From positions 1 through 64,000 of the forward strand of contig JBCBET010000001.1 in assembly GCA_038528385.1 (NCBI GenBank): a stretch of DNA of 64,000 bases, in the 5' to 3' direction. This document shows, one piece after another, positions 62,265-64,000 of the stretch. The number at the start of each line of letters is the position of its first letter. Positions within the stretch are counted from its first letter, which is position 1. A program made the position numbers and the translations under genes. Source of the DNA: Shimia_B sp038528385 (GTDB lineage: Bacteria; Pseudomonadota; Alphaproteobacteria; Rhodobacterales; Rhodobacteraceae). Below the pieces are notes generated by a model. That model was given only the letters and a program-made list of their open reading frames with translations, was not told the DNA's origin and did not search any database.

Positions 62265-63275
62265 ATGCTCAAACAGCTCTTCACCGCCGCCACGCTCGTG
62301 GCCGGCACCGCCGCCCAGGCCGGCGGTCACGCCACCGAGATGAATTTCGCGCTCGACTGGAAATTCGAGGGGCCCTCCGCGCCCTATTTCAAGGCCATCG
62401 ACGAGGGCTTCTTCGAGGAGGCTGGCCTCGCCGTGGAGATCTCCGCGGGCCAGGGCTCGCTCGACGCGATCCCGAAGGTCGCCACCGGCGCCTTCCCCAT
62501 CGGCTTTGCCGATATCAACTCGCTCATCAAGTTCCTCGATCAGAACCCCGGCGCGCCGGTCACCGCGGTCATGATGGTCTATGACAAGCCGCCCTTCGCC
62601 GTCGTCGGCCGCAGGTCGCTCGGCGTGGAGGAGCCCAAGGACCTCGAGGGCCGCGTCCTCGGTGCACCGCCGCCCGACGGTGCCTGGGCGCAGTTCCCGG
62701 CCTTCGCGTCCGCCAACGGCCTCGACGTCGATGCGATCACGGTGGAGCCGGTGGGCTTCCCCACGAGGGAGCCCATGCTCGCCGAGGGCAATGTCGCCGC
62801 GATCACCGGCTTCTCTTTCTCGAGCTACCTCAACCTCGTGCGCCTCGGCGTGCCGGAGGAGGACATCTCCACCATCCTCATGGCGGATTACGGCCTCGAC
62901 CTCTACGGCAACGCGATCATCGTGAATACGGAGTTCGCGGCCGAAAACGGCGAGCTGGTCACCGGCTTCCTCGGCGCGGTCGCCAAGGGCTGGGCCGCGG
63001 CCATCGCGGATCCGGAGGCCGCCGTGGCGAGCCTCATCGAGCGGAACCCGGCCGCGGACGCAGCCCTCGAGACGCGGCGCCTGCAGCTCTCCATCGATGC
63101 CAACGTGGCCACGGACTATGCCATGGAGAACGGCATGGGCGGGATCGACGCGGCGCGCTTCGCCTCCGCCATCGAGCAGATCAAGGAGACCTACGAGTTC
63201 CAGAACGATCCCACGCCGGAGCTCTATTTCGACGCCTCCTTCCTGCCCGACGCCTCCATGCGGATGCTGAAATAG
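62265..63275 (+). CDS. NMT1/THI5-like ABC transporter substrate-binding protein
   Basis: This 336-residue periplasmic protein has a short signal peptide (MLKQLFTAATLVAGTAAQA). The NMT1/THI5-like fold is shown by MNFALDWKFEGPSAPYFKAIDEGFFEEAGLAVEI, the Gly-Ser ligand loop GQGSLDAIPKVATGAFPIGFADI, and GNVAAITGFSFSSYLN. Members bring thiamine precursors, taurine, nitrate or riboflavin-like compounds. No TPP riboswitch precedes it, which argues against thiamine control. GGGGAG lies before the ATG. The ATPase gene follows after two palindromic repeats. Confidence 0.9.
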   Translation: MLKQLFTAATLVAGTAAQAGGHATEMNFALDWKFEGPSAPYFKAIDEGFFEEAGLAVEISAGQGSLDAIPKVATGAFPIGFADINSLIKFLDQNPGAPVTAVMMVYDKPPFAVVGRRSLGVEEPKDLEGRVLGAPPPDGAWAQFPAFASANGLDVDAITVEPVGFPTREPMLAEGNVAAITGFSFSSYLNLVRLGVPEEDISTILMADYGLDLYGNAIIVNTEFAAENGELVTGFLGAVAKGWAAAIADPEAAVASLIERNPAADAALETRRLQLSIDANVATDYAMENGMGGIDAARFASAIEQIKETYEFQNDPTPELYFDASFLPDASMRMLK

Positions 63276-63302
63276 GCCGCGACGCTGACGCAAGAAACAC
63301 AC

Positions 63303-63372
63303 GTCCCGGGCTTGACCCGGGACCTCTGCCTCTGTGCTTGATGATGTGGAGGCCCCGGGTCAGGCCCGGGGC
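63303..63372. repeat. Two palindromic repeats between the binding protein and ATPase genes
   Basis: Copy one (63303-63323) has arms GTCCCGGG/CCCGGGAC around CTTGA. Copy two (63352-63372) has arms GCCCCGGG/CCCGGGGC around TCAGG. Both lie within a likely operon, so they could tune expression of the downstream ATPase. Confidence 0.85.
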
Positions 63373-63395
63373 GTGATGCACCGGAGGCGACCACC

Positions 63396-64000
63396 ATGCC
63401 GAACCTCATCGAGATCAAGGGCGTCACCCACGCCTACCAGACGAAGGCAGGCCCCCTGCCCGTCCTCGATCGTCTCGACATCGCCGTGCCCGAGGGCGCG
63501 TTCTGTGCGGTCGTGGGCCCGTCTGGCTGCGGGAAATCCACGCTCACGCGCCTCGTCGCAGGGCTCATGAAACCCGACGAGGGCGAGGTCTGGCTCCATG
63601 GAGAGCGGGTGACGTCGCCCCGCTCTACCGTGGGCATGGCGTTCCAGAACCCGGTGTTGCTCGAATGGCGGACCATTCTGGACAACGTGATCCTGCCGCT
63701 CGAGATCGTCCCGAACAAGATGAGCCGCGCCCAGAAAGAGGCCCGCGCGCGGGAACTTCTGGCGCTCGTGGGCCTCACCGGCTTCGAGGATAAACGCCCC
63801 TCCGAGCTGTCGGGTGGCATGCGCCAGCGCGCCTCGCTCTGCCGCGCCATCGTGCACAAGCCCGAAGTGCTCATCATGGACGAGCCTTTTGGGGCCCTCG
63901 ACGCCTTCACCCGCGAGGACCTCTGGCAGACGATGCATAGCTTACGCGCCGAGGAGCCCTTCACCGGCGTCCTCATCACGCACGACCTGCGCGAGTCGAT
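63396..64000 (+). CDS. ABC transporter ATP-binding protein (NitT/TauT type), 3' end missing
   Basis: The first 201 codons of an importer ATPase run off the right edge. Walker A is GPSGCGKST at about 48-56, Q-loop MAFQNPVLLEWRTILDNV, signature LSGGMRQRASLCRAI, Walker B VLIMDEPFGALD and H-loop VLITHDLRES. The Q-loop and DEPFGALDAFTR fit the nitrate/taurine/pyrimidine importer group, matching the THI5-like binding protein upstream. GGAGG precedes the ATG at 63396. The permease gene should follow outside the window. Confidence 0.93.
   Translation, partial: MPNLIEIKGVTHAYQTKAGPLPVLDRLDIAVPEGAFCAVVGPSGCGKSTLTRLVAGLMKPDEGEVWLHGERVTSPRSTVGMAFQNPVLLEWRTILDNVILPLEIVPNKMSRAQKEARARELLALVGLTGFEDKRPSELSGGMRQRASLCRAIVHKPEVLIMDEPFGALDAFTREDLWQTMHSLRAEEPFTGVLITHDLRES

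Overview
The window is high-GC DNA from a single replicon of an alphaproteobacterium, most likely Rhodobacteraceae of the Roseobacter group. Four features point there: the gene order phoR-pstSCAB-phoU-phoB, CckA with a CtrA-type TTAA-N7-TTAA site upstream, an alphaproteobacterial SOS box (GTTC-N7-GTTC) before recA, and a plant-type (class II) DAHP synthase. No prophage, insertion sequence, CRISPR array, rRNA or tRNA was found. Nearly all the DNA is chromosomal housekeeping, regulation and transport. The 5' edge carries a perfect fold-back inverted repeat that cuts a LivH permease gene and looks like a contig-end chimera.

Layout. 1-3.3 kb: branched-chain amino acid ABC transporter (livH fragment, livF, livG, binding protein; minus strand). 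3.5-8 kb: PQQ-type sugar dehydrogenase, a GlxA/AraC regulator divergent from aroG (DAHP synthase), and a PAS-domain protein. 8.2-11.5 kb: yicC-gmk-gamma carbonic anhydrase-PLP lyase, with overlapping stops and starts. 12-19.3 kb: the complete phosphate regulon phoR-pstS-pstC-pstA-pstB-phoU-phoB, with a triple 11-bp Pho-box-like repeat before pstS. 19.4-24.5 kb: alpha/beta hydrolase, a tight PhyH dioxygenase-amylosucrase pair, and a UDP-sugar epimerase. 24.6-28 kb: aroQ overlapping a LuxR solo, a structured intergenic RNA candidate, then tsf and rpsB. 28-31.5 kb: psuK-psuG for pseudouridine breakdown, a DUF502 protein and a LysE/ArgO exporter. 31.5-36.5 kb: patatin and 3-hydroxybutyrate dehydrogenase, a small-RNA candidate, a YejA-like peptide-binding protein and an AqpS-like aquaporin.

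36.7-44.8 kb: XRE-cupin regulator divergent from an acyl-CoA ligase-FrnE-MFS operon, then mfd and a small membrane protein. 44.9-53.7 kb: hemB, a SYLF lipoprotein, typA, alaS, recA and a sulfotransferase-like protein. 53.8-64 kb: cckA, rsmB, guaB, a RACo-like Fe-S/ASKHA protein without its usual partners, an unknown protein with a hairpin over its ribosome binding site, and the start of a NitT/TauT/THI5-type ABC transporter cut by the right edge.

The non-coding part is unusually informative. At least eight copies of a short GC palindrome (GCCCCGGR-N5-YCCGGGGC) sit between genes, and one lies in frame inside the acyl-CoA ligase. A second dispersed element (core CCTCCGGCGGAAGTAC) and a 30-bp tandem array of GGGGGCTGGCCCCC palindromes mark other gene ends. 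Two unannotated transcripts are proposed: a roughly 190-nt plus-strand RNA at 25889-26077 and a roughly 80-nt minus-strand RNA at 33755-33835, each ending in an intrinsic terminator. The most system-like novelties are the PhyH-amylosucrase operon, the LuxR solo whose ligand pocket lacks the AHL-binding Asp, and the orphan RACo-like protein.
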